Source: CAYMFD01 sp964389475
Lineage (GTDB): Bacteria; Bacteroidota; Bacteroidia; Chitinophagales; Saprospiraceae
Length of the DNA: 20,850 nt
Assembly (NCBI GenBank): GCA_964389475.1
Contig: CAYMFD010000067.1
Coordinates: 1-20,850 of the forward strand
Direction: 5' to 3'
The notes beneath the pieces were generated by a model. That model was not told the DNA's origin. It ran no database searches and worked only from the letters and a program-made list of their open reading frames with translations. This document shows positions 1 to 7,810 of this stretch, one piece after another (position 1 is the first letter of the stretch; every line of letters starts with the position of its first letter). Position numbers and translations under genes: made by a program.

Positions 1-50
1 CTCAAAAACTAATGCGAAACCTTATAGTAGAAATGGTATAATCTTTTGCT

Positions 51-80
51 GCGCTGCGGGTAGAACCGCACAGCCCTAAC
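51..80. repeat. Small palindromic intergenic repeat, copy A
   Basis: The 19-nt core GCGCTGCGGGTAGAACCGC is followed by ACAGCCCTAAC. It recurs almost exactly at 7961-7992, with one inserted G and one substitution. The core folds as a short stem (CTGCGG / CCGCAcAG) with a GTAGAA loop. It lies downstream of the reverse-strand OmpA-family gene, between genes, as REP-type elements do. It differs in sequence from the REP elements at 19.8-20.8 kb. Confidence 0.6.
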
Positions 81-146
81 TGTGAGCCAAGGCATGCGTC
101 TACTGCAACTGCTACCTCGTGTACTTGCCTCACACTAGCATGAGAG

Positions 147-234
147 TTCTCTCCTTCTAGAATCCCGACCTCTCTCCTTCTCAATTCTCGCTCTCTCTCT
201 AAGTCCCGAAATCCCGAAATCTCAATCTCTCCCT
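147..234. other. Pyrimidine-rich tract at the OmpA gene 3' side
   Basis: On the + strand this stretch is strongly C/T-rich, with many CTCTC runs and two direct copies of TCCCGAAA. It therefore forms a purine-rich 3' trailer for the reverse-strand OmpA-family gene ending at 233. No stem plus U-tract terminator is apparent. A small reverse ORF covering 2-184 looks like read-through of this tract and of the palindrome, so I do not call it a gene. Confidence 0.35.
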
Positions 235-2089
235 AAAAATCAGACGTCATCACCTTACCGTCCACAAAATTGACGATGCGACAGTCTGGGTACGTCGCCT
301 GTAGGAAGGACTTGCTCTCTCGCTCTGCACTGATCTTTGTTGGGTAACGACCGAGCATATACCAAAACTCGCCCTCAGCGGTAAGGTAGCTGTACACTCT
401 GTTGTGCCTAGAAAATATCTCGTCATCTTCTGCTAGCGGCGTCTTGCTCTCGTGTATGACTACCATAAAGCCTGTGAGGAGCTCTCCCGTAGCATCTCTG
501 GCTAGCTCGACGCCTTCTAGTTTGGCCTGTGGCTCCTCGATATTAGGCATAGCAGGCGGCTCTGTATTGACTGCTGGTATGGCTGGTGGTTCTATCGGCA
601 GGTCAAAGTTGCGTCCTCCTTTATTCATCTCCTTCTGCTTTTTGGCTTCTAGTTTGGCTTGCTGGGCGGCAATCGCCGCAGCCTCACCGCTTACATCAGT
701 AGCTGGCATATCGAGACGCTTATTGCTCATAGGTGGTAGTCCGTCGGTCTTACCCTCTGACTCTTCACTACGTCCTGGTGGTAGTGGATCGGCAGTGGCG
801 TCTGGCATAGTAGGTGGCGTCTCTACGATCTCTTGTTGCGTAGTAGTGGGTGGCTGGCTAGGCGCGGTCGTCTGTGATCGCTGCTCTTGCTCCTTGATTA
901 ACTGCTGGAGGTCTTCCTCACTACTGACCTCTATCTGCTCATTGCCTTCGCCACTAAGTAGCATGGCCATAAACTCTTCTTCTTGCTTCATCTCCTTTAG
1001 GCTACGGAGGCGTGACTCCTCTGTCTCACCCAGGATGGTTAGCTCCGTTCTACGATTCTCTTGGTGTTGGCTTTCGCTACACTTCACGCCATCAGCGCAG
1101 TCATTGTATAACTGGCTCTCTCCATAGCCCTTGGCGATCATCCTTTGGGCAGGTATGCTACCATTGTTAATGAGGTAGTCGACTACTGACTTGGCTCGGG
1201 CTTCGCTCAGCTTTTGGTTGTACGCCGTCTTGCCACGGCTATCGGTATGGCTACCTATCTCCACGGCTATCTTAGGGTTATCCTGCATGATGTTAATGAG
1301 ATTACGCAGCTCCTCGGCACTCTCCTCGCGCAGCGTCGCCTTGTCTAGGTCGTAGTACAGGTTACGGATGCTTAACTTTTTACCCTCGAAAGAAGGATCC
1401 ATCTCTACATTGGCCAGTAAGACTCCCATCTCATTGCCCTGACTGAGGTTGTCACTGACACCAGGCTGTACCTGCCCTACTCCCTCAAAACAAAGGATAC
1501 ATCCCTTGACGTTGACGAATGCCTCCATACGTTTAGCGAGGTAGCCCTCCTTGCGGACTAGGATGGTGTAGTGGTTACCCTTGAGTAGGTTGAGCCTAAA
1601 CTGCGGGGTAGGATTAGCCTCCGTTACCAAGACCTCCTGCTTCGTCGTATTATTATATACCTCTACCCTTGCATCGCGAATACCGTCTACTGCTTGATTT
1701 TCGCTAGCACGCTTTGGTGCCAGGGTCACCTCAAATATGTAGCCCGGTGCCCGCCGCATTTCCAGCTTGACGAACAACTTGCCATTGGCAGCGGCTGACC
1801 GATCTAGGGTCACCACTAGTTCTTCGAACATATCCTTGGTGGCATGTAACTCGTAGCTACCCGACGGCGGTAAGTCTAGCGCAATCTTACCGTCTATATC
1901 AGAGAAGACCGTCTCAAGGATGGCCGACGTATTAACATCCACGAGGTCGACCTTGACCACATTGAGGTAGCCACGATTACCTGTTTCGTAGGCATAACCT
2001 TCGACCTTCTGGGCAGTCGCTGTGGTCGCTAGTAGGCAGATACAGAATAGCGTAATAGCTTTGAGGGCTGGATTAATCATATATTTCAT
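233..2089 (-). CDS. OmpA-family outer-membrane/peptidoglycan-linking protein with CnaB-like domains and C-terminal SPOR-like domain
   Basis: 618 aa. Residues 1-26 form a signal peptide ending TTATA before QK. Residues about 28-110 and 115-205 look like two CnaB/carboxypeptidase-regulatory-like beta domains. An OmpA C-terminal domain spans about 240-355 and keeps the peptidoglycan-binding residues (HTDSRG with D283, LSEARAKSV with R298, NRRTE at 345). It also holds the Cys pair C331/C337 seen in the Bacteroidota branch. A Q/P/E-rich linker follows (about 360-520). The last ~95 residues (FWYMLGRYPT ... ATYPDC ... FVDGK) resemble a SPOR-like fold. The protein probably anchors the outer membrane to peptidoglycan. 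It is transcribed divergently from fmt, with a good promoter at 2127-2158. The OmpA assignment is firm; the SPOR-like assignment is inference from pattern. Confidence 0.85.
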   Translation of the reverse strand: MKYMINPALKAITLFCICLLATTATAQKVEGYAYETGNRGYLNVVKVDLVDVNTSAILETVFSDIDGKIALDLPPSGSYELHATKDMFEELVVTLDRSAAANGKLFVKLEMRRAPGYIFEVTLAPKRASENQAVDGIRDARVEVYNNTTKQEVLVTEANPTPQFRLNLLKGNHYTILVRKEGYLAKRMEAFVNVKGCILCFEGVGQVQPGVSDNLSQGNEMGVLLANVEMDPSFEGKKLSIRNLYYDLDKATLREESAEELRNLINIMQDNPKIAVEIGSHTDSRGKTAYNQKLSEARAKSVVDYLINNGSIPAQRMIAKGYGESQLYNDCADGVKCSESQHQENRRTELTILGETEESRLRSLKEMKQEEEFMAMLLSGEGNEQIEVSSEEDLQQLIKEQEQRSQTTAPSQPPTTTQQEIVETPPTMPDATADPLPPGRSEESEGKTDGLPPMSNKRLDMPATDVSGEAAAIAAQQAKLEAKKQKEMNKGGRNFDLPIEPPAIPAVNTEPPAMPNIEEPQAKLEGVELARDATGELLTGFMVVIHESKTPLAEDDEIFSRHNRVYSYLTAEGEFWYMLGRYPTKISAERESKSFLQATYPDCRIVNFVDGKVMTSDF

Positions 2090-2126
2090 AGAAGTAAAAG
2101 TACTGATATAAGTTTATGCACTTTTG

Positions 2127-2158
2127 CAAAGCTATTAGTGCTACGATTTATTAGCCAA
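2127..2158 (-). promoter_or_regulatory. Bacteroidota-type promoter for the OmpA-family gene
   Basis: Read on the minus strand, TAGCTTTG (2134 down to 2127) matches the Bacteroidota -7 consensus TAnnTTTG. A TTG sits 21 nt upstream (2158-2156), matching the -33 box and the accepted spacing. The predicted start is near 2120, giving a leader of about 30 nt before the ATG at 2089. Confidence 0.6.
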
Positions 2159-2190
2159 TCGATCCATGATAAAAAAGTCTTAATAAGGGT

Positions 2191-3117
2191 ATGAAGATCA
2201 TATTTATGGGTACGCCAGACTTTGCCGTACCGTCTCTAGACATCCTCGTAAAACAGGGTTATGATGTAGTGGCGGTAGTAACCGCTACAGATAAGATGGG
2301 TGGCCGTGGTGGCAAAAAAGTACTCACCTCTGCCGTCAAGCGGTATGCGGTGGATCATGACATACCCGTGCTGCAGCCAAAAAATCTTAAAGCGCCGGAC
2401 TTCGTCGAGACCCTACGATCTTACCATGCTGACCTACAGATCGTGGTAGCCTTTAGGATGTTGCCCGAGGTAGTATGGGCCATGCCACCGCACGGCACCT
2501 ACAACCTACACGGCAGCTTACTACCGAGATATCGGGGAGCAGCGCCTATACACTGGGCCGTCATCAATGGGGATAAGAATACTGGCGTGACAACCTTTAA
2601 ACTTAAGCACGAGATCGATACGGGCAACATATTGCTACAGCGATCGATGCCCATTGCAGAGACGGATACGACGGGTACTGTACACGACCAGATGATGCAG
2701 CTAGGCGCAGAGGTCGTACTAGAGACGGTACAGCTAATAGAGGCCGGCAATCCTGCATTCACACCGCAAGATGAGTCTCAGGTGTCCAAGGCTCCTAAGC
2801 TGTACCACGATACATGTAAAATCGACTGGGATGATACCGTCGACAACATCTATGATAAAATCAGGGGCCTCAACCCCTTCCCTACGGCCTGGACCACGCT
2901 AGACGATATAGAGCTCAAGATCTACTGGGCTGACCGTGATACGACCCCACATCAGGAGACGCCAGGCACCATATCTAGTGACCACAAACGCTACCTACGA
3001 GTAGCAGCTAGAGATGGCTACCTATACCTCAAGGATGTCAAGCTCAGCGGCAAGCGTAGAATGCCGATCACTGACCTACTCAATGGGCTCAAGTGGGATG
3101 CGGTCAAAATGAAGTAG
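2191..3117 (+). CDS. fmt: Methionyl-tRNA formyltransferase
   Basis: 308 aa, the usual length. The enzyme transfers a formyl group from 10-formyl-THF to Met-tRNA(fMet) for translation initiation, in the cytoplasm. The start MKIIFMGTPDFAVPSL is the family N-terminus. The catalytic signature YNLHGSLLPRYRGAAPI gives N105 and H107, and the catalytic Asp lies in HEIDTGNILLQ (D143). The C-terminal domain (about 205-308) is tRNA-binding. An AAGGGT just upstream of the ATG may act as a ribosome binding site. It does not share a strand with either neighbour. Its def partner is not in the window. A terminator hairpin follows at 3216. Confidence 0.97.
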   Translation: MKIIFMGTPDFAVPSLDILVKQGYDVVAVVTATDKMGGRGGKKVLTSAVKRYAVDHDIPVLQPKNLKAPDFVETLRSYHADLQIVVAFRMLPEVVWAMPPHGTYNLHGSLLPRYRGAAPIHWAVINGDKNTGVTTFKLKHEIDTGNILLQRSMPIAETDTTGTVHDQMMQLGAEVVLETVQLIEAGNPAFTPQDESQVSKAPKLYHDTCKIDWDDTVDNIYDKIRGLNPFPTAWTTLDDIELKIYWADRDTTPHQETPGTISSDHKRYLRVAARDGYLYLKDVKLSGKRRMPITDLLNGLKWDAVKMK

Positions 3118-3215
3118 CTCGATTGTACTATAGAAAAGCAGATACTTTCATGACTTAAGTAGTCGATCTCCCTCGTCAGTACAGACATACATTAATAAGC
3201 TTAAAGACATAAAAA

Positions 3216-3245
3216 AGCTGACTCTAAGTGAGGGTCGGCTTTTTT
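3216..3245 (+). terminator. Rho-independent terminator after fmt (array hairpin 0)
   Basis: A 25-nt hairpin with arms AGCTGACTCT and AGGGTCGGCT (G-U pairs included) and loop AAGTG is followed by six T and preceded by six A. It can terminate in both directions. It lies about 100 nt past the fmt stop and is the first and most diverged of four regularly spaced hairpins. Confidence 0.75.
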
Positions 3246-3363
3246 AATGGCACGATGCGTATTTACGAACACGTCATTATACTTTCTCCACTCTGTGACC
3301 TGCCCGCCATTTCTACGTCTTACATCTACTGTCTATGGATAGTAACCTAGCCTAAATGGGTTT

Positions 3364-3396
3364 TAGCCAGTCTCGCAAGAGACTGGCTATTTTTTT
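3364..3396 (+). terminator. Perfect terminator hairpin inside array unit 1
   Basis: TAGCCAGTCTC, a GCAA tetraloop and GAGACTGGCTA form an 11-bp perfect stem followed by seven T. No gene ends here. Unit 3 carries a decayed version near 3997-4025 and unit 2 a different small stem at about 3697-3715, so each unit seems to carry two hairpins. Confidence 0.8.
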
Positions 3397-3534
3397 GTCC
3401 AGCTTGTAACCTATTCTGACAACTCACAAGACCTCGACCTATCATAAAATATTAGCAACTAGTGACCTACACCATTAACTAGCGTCTAGAGTACAGTTGC
3501 TGAACGCAGCATCAAAGCCTAAAATGTTTTAAAA

Positions 3535-3567
3535 GGTCGTCTCGTACTCAGAGTCGGCTTTTTTTTT
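3535..3567 (+). terminator. Array hairpin 1, terminator-like, probably bidirectional
   Basis: Arms GGTCGtCTC and GAGtCGGCT enclose the loop GTACTCA, with a T-T mismatch in the stem. An A-run precedes it and nine T follow. Confidence 0.65.
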
Positions 3568-3848
3568 ATGCCCATAGGTTTCCGTGACAAGCAGGTAGAT
3601 ATACCGAATAATACAACTTACCCGTCATTAACACGTCTTACTTACACTACTTACGAGTAGACACCTAGCCTACACAAGTAGTACCCGACCTCACAAGAAG
3701 AAGACTATTCTTCGCTGGACCAATACCCTACTCTGATATCTTTCAGGCCTTCTCTATAAATATCTTTGTAATGTGTGACCTAATCAATAAGTCACCGTCT
3801 ACAAGACAATTGCTGAACGCAGCATTCAAAGCCTAAAATGTTTTAAAA

Positions 3849-3879
3849 AGCCGTCTCGTACTCAGAGTCGGCTTTTTTT
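3849..3879 (+). terminator. Array hairpin 2, terminator-like, probably bidirectional
   Basis: Arms AGCCGtCTC and GAGtCGGCT with loop GTACTCA; the terminal A-T pair is flanked by A and T runs on either side, so it could work on both strands. Confidence 0.65.
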
Positions 3880-4163
3880 GTGCCCCTAGGTTTCAGCGAT
3901 AAGCAGGTTTAAATAAATAGTTAGCGAAATTTACCCGTCACTACAACGTCTTATTTAAGCTACTTACGAATAGCAAGCAAGCCTAAATAGGTGGTTCCCG
4001 ATTTCACAAAAGATTGGCATTTTTTGTCTAACGAATAACATGTTCTGACACCTCACAGAACCTCGACCCATCATAAAATACTAGCAACTAGTGACCTACA
4101 CCACTAACTAGCGTCTAGAGTATAGTTGCTGAACGCAGCATCAAAGCCTAAAATGTTTTAAAA

Positions 4164-4193
4164 AGCCGTCTCGTACTCAGAGTCGGCTTTTTT
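4164..4193. terminator. Array hairpin 3, terminator-like, probably bidirectional
   Basis: Same hairpin as at 3849, followed by six T. On the minus strand it is followed by TTTTAAAACA, so it can also serve the recF/DUF721 transcript arriving from the right. Confidence 0.65.
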
Positions 4194-4326
4194 ATGCCCC
4201 TAAGTGTACGGATAGTCACGTCACAACAACTACAGATAAGCACTTTCTCGTCATTGCTACGCCTCATCTCTATCCATACTAATCTGAGCATCCCTCGTCG
4301 CTGTTATACGACTATGCTGCTTTACT

Positions 4327-4356
4327 GAGACTCTACCCTACTAGGCAGGGAGTCTC
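4327..4356. other. Inverted repeat near the DUF721 gene end
   Basis: GAGACTC and GAGTCTC form a 7-bp stem, with inner CCT/AGG pairs possible. It has no U-tract on either side, so it is a weak terminator candidate. Position in the unit matches the second hairpin of the repeat units upstream. Confidence 0.4.
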
Positions 4357-4464
4357 GCTGTGGCAACTTGTTGTTTGAATTGTGCTCTGATTTGAATCCT
4401 TTTGACGGTGTAGTCGTCACGCTATACTAGTAAGCCGTAGCCGAGACCAAGAAGTCTCATATTA

Positions 4465-4758
4465 CTACCTCAACACGATTTTTCTTACGATATCGGGACC
4501 TAGCCCTTCGTTGAGCACATCGATGATACGCTTAGTCGATAAGCTAAGCTCCTGCCGCAGTGGTGCAGATGAGAGGTATATAGTTACAGTACCATCGTAA
4601 AACTTGATATTAGTCGTGTAGCGATCTATCATCTCGCCCATCTGCTTTCGCCATATCTTACGCAACTCTACATTACGTACGCCACGCTGTATACGCTTAT
4701 GCCCTCCTACGAAGTCACCTAGGACCTCTTTGATACTTCGATCGTTGTACGTTTTCAT
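4465..4758 (-). CDS. DUF721 (DciA-like) protein downstream of recF
   Basis: 97 aa with family features: an N-terminal helical start (SIKEVLGDFV), a central W...MG...T..IKFYDGTVTIYLSSAPLRQEL strand-helix block, and a C-terminal ...ILR-like end (VRKIVLR). DUF721 proteins include DciA, which helps load replicative helicase. The short Bacteroidota form regularly sits next to recF. Here it follows recF by 21 nt on the same strand, so the two are probably cotranscribed. Function in this lineage is inferred from family and context. Confidence 0.85.
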   Translation of the reverse strand: MKTYNDRSIKEVLGDFVGGHKRIQRGVRNVELRKIWRKQMGEMIDRYTTNIKFYDGTVTIYLSSAPLRQELSLSTKRIIDVLNEGLGPDIVRKIVLR

Positions 4759-4779
4759 CTAGTGCGAATGTAGAGATAA

Positions 4780-5895
4780 TTAAGCAGGGTCTACGACTGC
4801 TACTGTACCTCGATCTACAATATACGCTGCGTAGGGTTGATCATGGGCGGACAGGAGGTCGGCCACGCGGTCGATACTCGTATCCGTTATCACTACCTGA
4901 CCGAAGTCATCAGACTCGACGATCGTCAACAGATTAGCTACTCGCGTCTTGTCCAGTTTGTCAAAAACATCGTCCAGAAGCAGGATGGGAGCAGACGCGG
5001 TCTTACTTCTCAGGATATCGTACTGAGATAGCTTCATGGCCAGCACATATGATTTGAGCTGTCCTTGACTACCGTAGAACTTCAATGGTCGATCGTCCAT
5101 CACCATCTCTAGATCATCCTTATGTATGCCCACGGTCGTACGTGCCAGAGCCCTATCCTTGTCGTAGCTAGCCCGCATGGTCTCGAGCATATCCACCCCA
5201 TCATTAAGGTGTGATTTGTAGCGTAGTTCTGTTGTCTCATTACCACCGGACAGTGTGGCGTAGTATCGATTATGCAGAGCGGTAAGCGCCTCTGCGAAAG
5301 ACTGCCTAGCCTGATAGATGTACTGCCCTGGAGTGAGCATGGGCACCGTGAGGCTATCGAGCAAGTCGGCATTAAAGGTGCGATTCTCCGCCATCTGCTT
5401 GAGCAAGGCATTGCGCTGCCTCAGCAGTCGATTGTAGGTAAGTAGGGCTTGGGTGTACTGCTTATCGTACTGGATGATGGTATTGTTAATATACCGCCTA
5501 CGCTGCTCCGAGCCATCGAGCATCAACTGTACATCTATGGGAGCAATCACCACACACGAAAACCGGCCTAAGTGGTCAATCAGCCGATCGTGCTTCTTAC
5601 CATTGACAGAAACTTCCTTTAACTTCCTAGGCTGCAGCTTAACGACCACCTTTTGCGGATCATCATCAGCGATAAAGCGAGCCTCTAGTCGGGTGAAATC
5701 AGCACCACTACGTACCACATATCGGTCCTGACCACTGAAGTAACTCTTGCCGAGACATACATAGTAGATCGCGTCTAGTACATTGGTCTTGCCCATACCA
5801 TTGTCGCCAGTCAGTATGGTAAACTGACCATGCAAGCGTACGTGCTGCTTATCGTAGTTTTTATAATTGGTTAGCGTCAGCTCTTGTAGGACCAT
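4780..5895 (-). CDS. recF: DNA replication and repair protein RecF
   Basis: 371 aa, normal length. It is an SMC-like ABC ATPase that helps load RecA onto gapped DNA with RecO and RecR. The N-terminus MVLQELTLTNYKNYD is typical. Walker A is GDNGMGKT (30-37). The ABC signature region appears as KFYGSQGQLKSYVLAMKLSQ, and Walker B is LLLDDVFDKLD (about 305-315). The middle region is the coiled helical arm. A -7 box lies only 9-16 nt upstream of the ATG, so the transcript may be nearly leaderless. It is followed by the DUF721 gene. Confidence 0.96.
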   Translation of the reverse strand: MVLQELTLTNYKNYDKQHVRLHGQFTILTGDNGMGKTNVLDAIYYVCLGKSYFSGQDRYVVRSGADFTRLEARFIADDDPQKVVVKLQPRKLKEVSVNGKKHDRLIDHLGRFSCVVIAPIDVQLMLDGSEQRRRYINNTIIQYDKQYTQALLTYNRLLRQRNALLKQMAENRTFNADLLDSLTVPMLTPGQYIYQARQSFAEALTALHNRYYATLSGGNETTELRYKSHLNDGVDMLETMRASYDKDRALARTTVGIHKDDLEMVMDDRPLKFYGSQGQLKSYVLAMKLSQYDILRSKTASAPILLLDDVFDKLDKTRVANLLTIVESDDFGQVVITDTSIDRVADLLSAHDQPYAAYIVDRGTVAVVDPA

Positions 5896-5903
5896 AGTGT
5901 GTG

Positions 5904-5911
5904 CAAACCTA
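5904..5911 (-). promoter_or_regulatory. Candidate -7 box for recF
   Basis: On the minus strand this reads TAGGTTTG, a perfect TAnnTTTG. No convincing -33 TTG lies 17-23 nt upstream. If used, transcription would begin within a few nucleotides of the ATG at 5895, implying a leaderless or near-leaderless mRNA. Confidence 0.35.
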
Positions 5912-6153
5912 TGCTTTAAAAATCAAGATATACGCTTAATACTATGTGACCTATAAACTAGCGGTAATCTGTTGTATGAATTTTGCAATACCTGCGTTAA
6001 AAAGCCTCGCCATAGCTACGGCTATACTTAAGTTTTTTGCCTTGGTCTCGAAAAAATTATTCTTGACATATTATCCGCAATACTCTAAGACAAATAGTAT
6101 AAATCATCATGGACTACCACAACCATCGATACATGATTATCTTTACTAAGGTA

Positions 6154-6642
6154 ATGAGAACTCTCCTCCTTTCTTTTCTACTGACAGCAGGCATCGTCAT
6201 CTCCGGATGCGCGGATCCCAAGACGGAAGATCCCTACCAGGACTACCCTCAAGCGACCATCACACACCCAGCTGGTACACAGTGGTCTACATCACATGGT
6301 TACCTAGGCCTTCCCTTTAGTGTGGGTACCTTAGTCGCTAGTAAGGCTACCTGCCTAGTCATAGGTTTACCGCTAGATACAGATGGCCAGCTAGGCTTAG
6401 ACATTATAGGAGGGGTCAGGGTCGCTCGTGACTCAGCAGACACGATGCTAGTACTCGCCCAACCGGCCGACGTCGCACAGCGCAGTATCATGATCAAGGA
6501 CCTCAACCACTTCGCCACCGTGCATAGCGCTGCCAAGTGGCAGATCGAGCAGTACATCACCCACTACCGCGGCATGGGCTCAGCTCGCATCGTAGGGTGG
6601 GAAGATGAGGCATCTGTCAAGACTCAACTAGGGATCCAGTAG
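6154..6642 (+). CDS. Lipoprotein with degenerate inorganic-pyrophosphatase-like domain (probable pseudoenzyme)
   Basis: 162 aa from the ATG at 6154, chosen because it opens a signal peptide with lipobox IVISGC (C19). The remainder fits the Bacteroidota lipoprotein branch of family I pyrophosphatase: an IxxPAGT-like start (ITHPAGTQW), a GYLGLPFSVGTL block where the family has NYGFIPxTL, a D-rich block (RDSADTMLVLAQP) where it has DxxxxDxKxxAVP, and a WQIEQYITHYRGMG...GWEDE tail close to the family's W..HYKG...GWE. The segment holding the catalytic DGDPLDVLVL motif reads VASKATCLVIG, so its metal-binding aspartates are gone, and the Lys/Arg region before it is shortened. It would be periplasm-facing and probably not a pyrophosphatase. 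The next gene starts 4 nt downstream. Confidence 0.6.
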   Translation: MRTLLLSFLLTAGIVISGCADPKTEDPYQDYPQATITHPAGTQWSTSHGYLGLPFSVGTLVASKATCLVIGLPLDTDGQLGLDIIGGVRVARDSADTMLVLAQPADVAQRSIMIKDLNHFATVHSAAKWQIEQYITHYRGMGSARIVGWEDEASVKTQLGIQ

Positions 6643-6646
6643 TATT

Positions 6647-7810
6647 TTGGCAACAACTAGCGACATCGTAGGACCATGGCAGTATCGGCTGTCAGATAAT
6701 GTAGCCGACCTATCAAGCGCATGGGACACCTACTGCAAGGACGACATCTTCTTCTCACGACGATTCTTATCAGGTATCGACGATGGTAGTGTAGACACCG
6801 TACGTCAGTACTACTTGGAGGGACACCTCGATGGACACCTCGCACTCTGCCTCGTGCTACAGGTTAAGCGATTTGCCCTGCGGTCTAGCCTACGCGACTA
6901 CAAGCCATCTGACAGTTGGGCAGCACGCCTATCGACTGGTATCAAAGGAGGACTAGCCCGACTTGTCAACTTCAACTTTATGGTCGTAGGCAACCTACTG
7001 CTCACGGGGCAGTATGGCGTGATGTGTAACGAACACAATGACGAGAGCACCATCAACCAAGCCGTAGAGGCCGCCCGACGACTACTACAGCGTCAAGGCG
7101 TAGCTATCCCCGGTGCCTTGCTCAAGGACTATGACGGCGGTGATCTGCCAGACTACAGCGCATATGGCTACACGACATTCTCCGTACAGCCGAGCATGTA
7201 CCTCCATATAGACCCAGCCTGGACATCCCTCGACGACTATATGGCTGCGATGAAGAGCAAGTACAGGGTACGCATACGCAAGGCCCTATCCCTCATTGAT
7301 ACCGTTGACAAACACATACTCACAGAGACGGAGCTAGTACACTTACAGTCTAGGATCAACACCTTATACCACCACGTATCAGATGGCGCTAGCTTTAACA
7401 TGTTTATCCTGCCAGACGACTACTTTATCAAGCTCAAGCGGGCACTAGGTGAGGAGGCACAGATTATAGGTTACTTTTTGAAAGGTGAGCTCATAGGATT
7501 CTACAGCGCCATCGATCACAAGGACCACATCGATGCACACTTTTTGGGCTACGACCCTGACCTCAATCAAGAGCTTAAGCTATATTTTAATATGCTGATC
7601 GGCCTTACCTCTTATGCCATAGATCGCGGCAAATCTGGCGTGATGATGTCTCGTACCGCCATGGAGATCAAGTCTAGCGTAGGCGCCGTGCCTAGCGAGC
7701 AGTTTCTATTTGTCAAGGCCTTTAACCCACTTATCAATCGGATCCTCGGTCCGGTGTTGCAGTACTTCCTGCCCGAAGAAAAGTGGCAGCAGCGTCACCC
7801 TTTTAAATAA
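6647..7810 (+). CDS. GNAT-fold/FemAB-BioF2-like acyltransferase family protein
   Basis: 387 aa with a TTG start, 4 nt after the preceding stop; there is no nearby in-frame ATG. The middle part has DYMAAMKSKYRVRIRKAL, the SKYR..RIRKA motif of the Acetyltransf_6 (BioF2/FemAB-like) group. The C-terminal half (IIGYFLKGELIGFYSAI ... HFLGYDPDLNQELKLYFNMLIGLTSYAIDRG) has the layout of a GNAT acceptor-binding half. No signal peptide is seen, so it is probably cytoplasmic. Substrate is unknown; cell-envelope or peptidoglycan aminoacylation is only a family-level possibility. Tight spacing suggests translational coupling with the lipoprotein gene upstream. Confidence 0.65.
   Translation: MATTSDIVGPWQYRLSDNVADLSSAWDTYCKDDIFFSRRFLSGIDDGSVDTVRQYYLEGHLDGHLALCLVLQVKRFALRSSLRDYKPSDSWAARLSTGIKGGLARLVNFNFMVVGNLLLTGQYGVMCNEHNDESTINQAVEAARRLLQRQGVAIPGALLKDYDGGDLPDYSAYGYTTFSVQPSMYLHIDPAWTSLDDYMAAMKSKYRVRIRKALSLIDTVDKHILTETELVHLQSRINTLYHHVSDGASFNMFILPDDYFIKLKRALGEEAQIIGYFLKGELIGFYSAIDHKDHIDAHFLGYDPDLNQELKLYFNMLIGLTSYAIDRGKSGVMMSRTAMEIKSSVGAVPSEQFLFVKAFNPLINRILGPVLQYFLPEEKWQQRHPFK

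Larger units (their letters stand above)
3216..4193. repeat. Tandem array of ~315-bp non-coding units, each ending in a terminator-like hairpin
   Basis: Hairpins start at 3216, 3535, 3849 and 4164, spaced 319, 314 and 315 nt. The last three share arms AGCCGtCTC / GAGtCGGCT (first copy with two changes) plus a T-run. Before each of these three is a conserved block: the small hairpin TGCTGAACGCAGCA (3498, 3811, 4127), then AAAGCCTAAAATGTTTTAAA. Units 1 and 3 are nearly identical for about 145 nt before the terminator; unit 2 is diverged in the middle. The 5' halves share weaker motifs (CCGTCA, ACGTCTTA, CTTACGA, AGCCTA). No ORF is conserved. The array fills the convergent junction between fmt and the DUF721 gene; only diverged unit-like sequence remains from 4194 to 4464. 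Confidence 0.8.

Noticed and set aside
2..184. 60-aa minus-strand ORF at the left edge
   Set aside because: It reads through the palindromic repeat and pyrimidine tract, with no homology-like features.
402..1127. Long + strand ORF (241 aa) opposite the OmpA-family gene
   Set aside because: It is Ser/Gly-rich low-complexity translation in antisense of a well-supported gene, with no family motif.
3216..4193. Integron cassette array (attC sites) or CRISPR
   Set aside because: No conserved RYYYAAC/GTTRRRY pairs flanking ORFs, no ORFs in units, and units too long and similar to be spacers and repeats.
5946..6149. 67-aa + strand ORF before the PPase-like lipoprotein
   Set aside because: Poor composition, overlaps the promoter/leader region, and has no motif.
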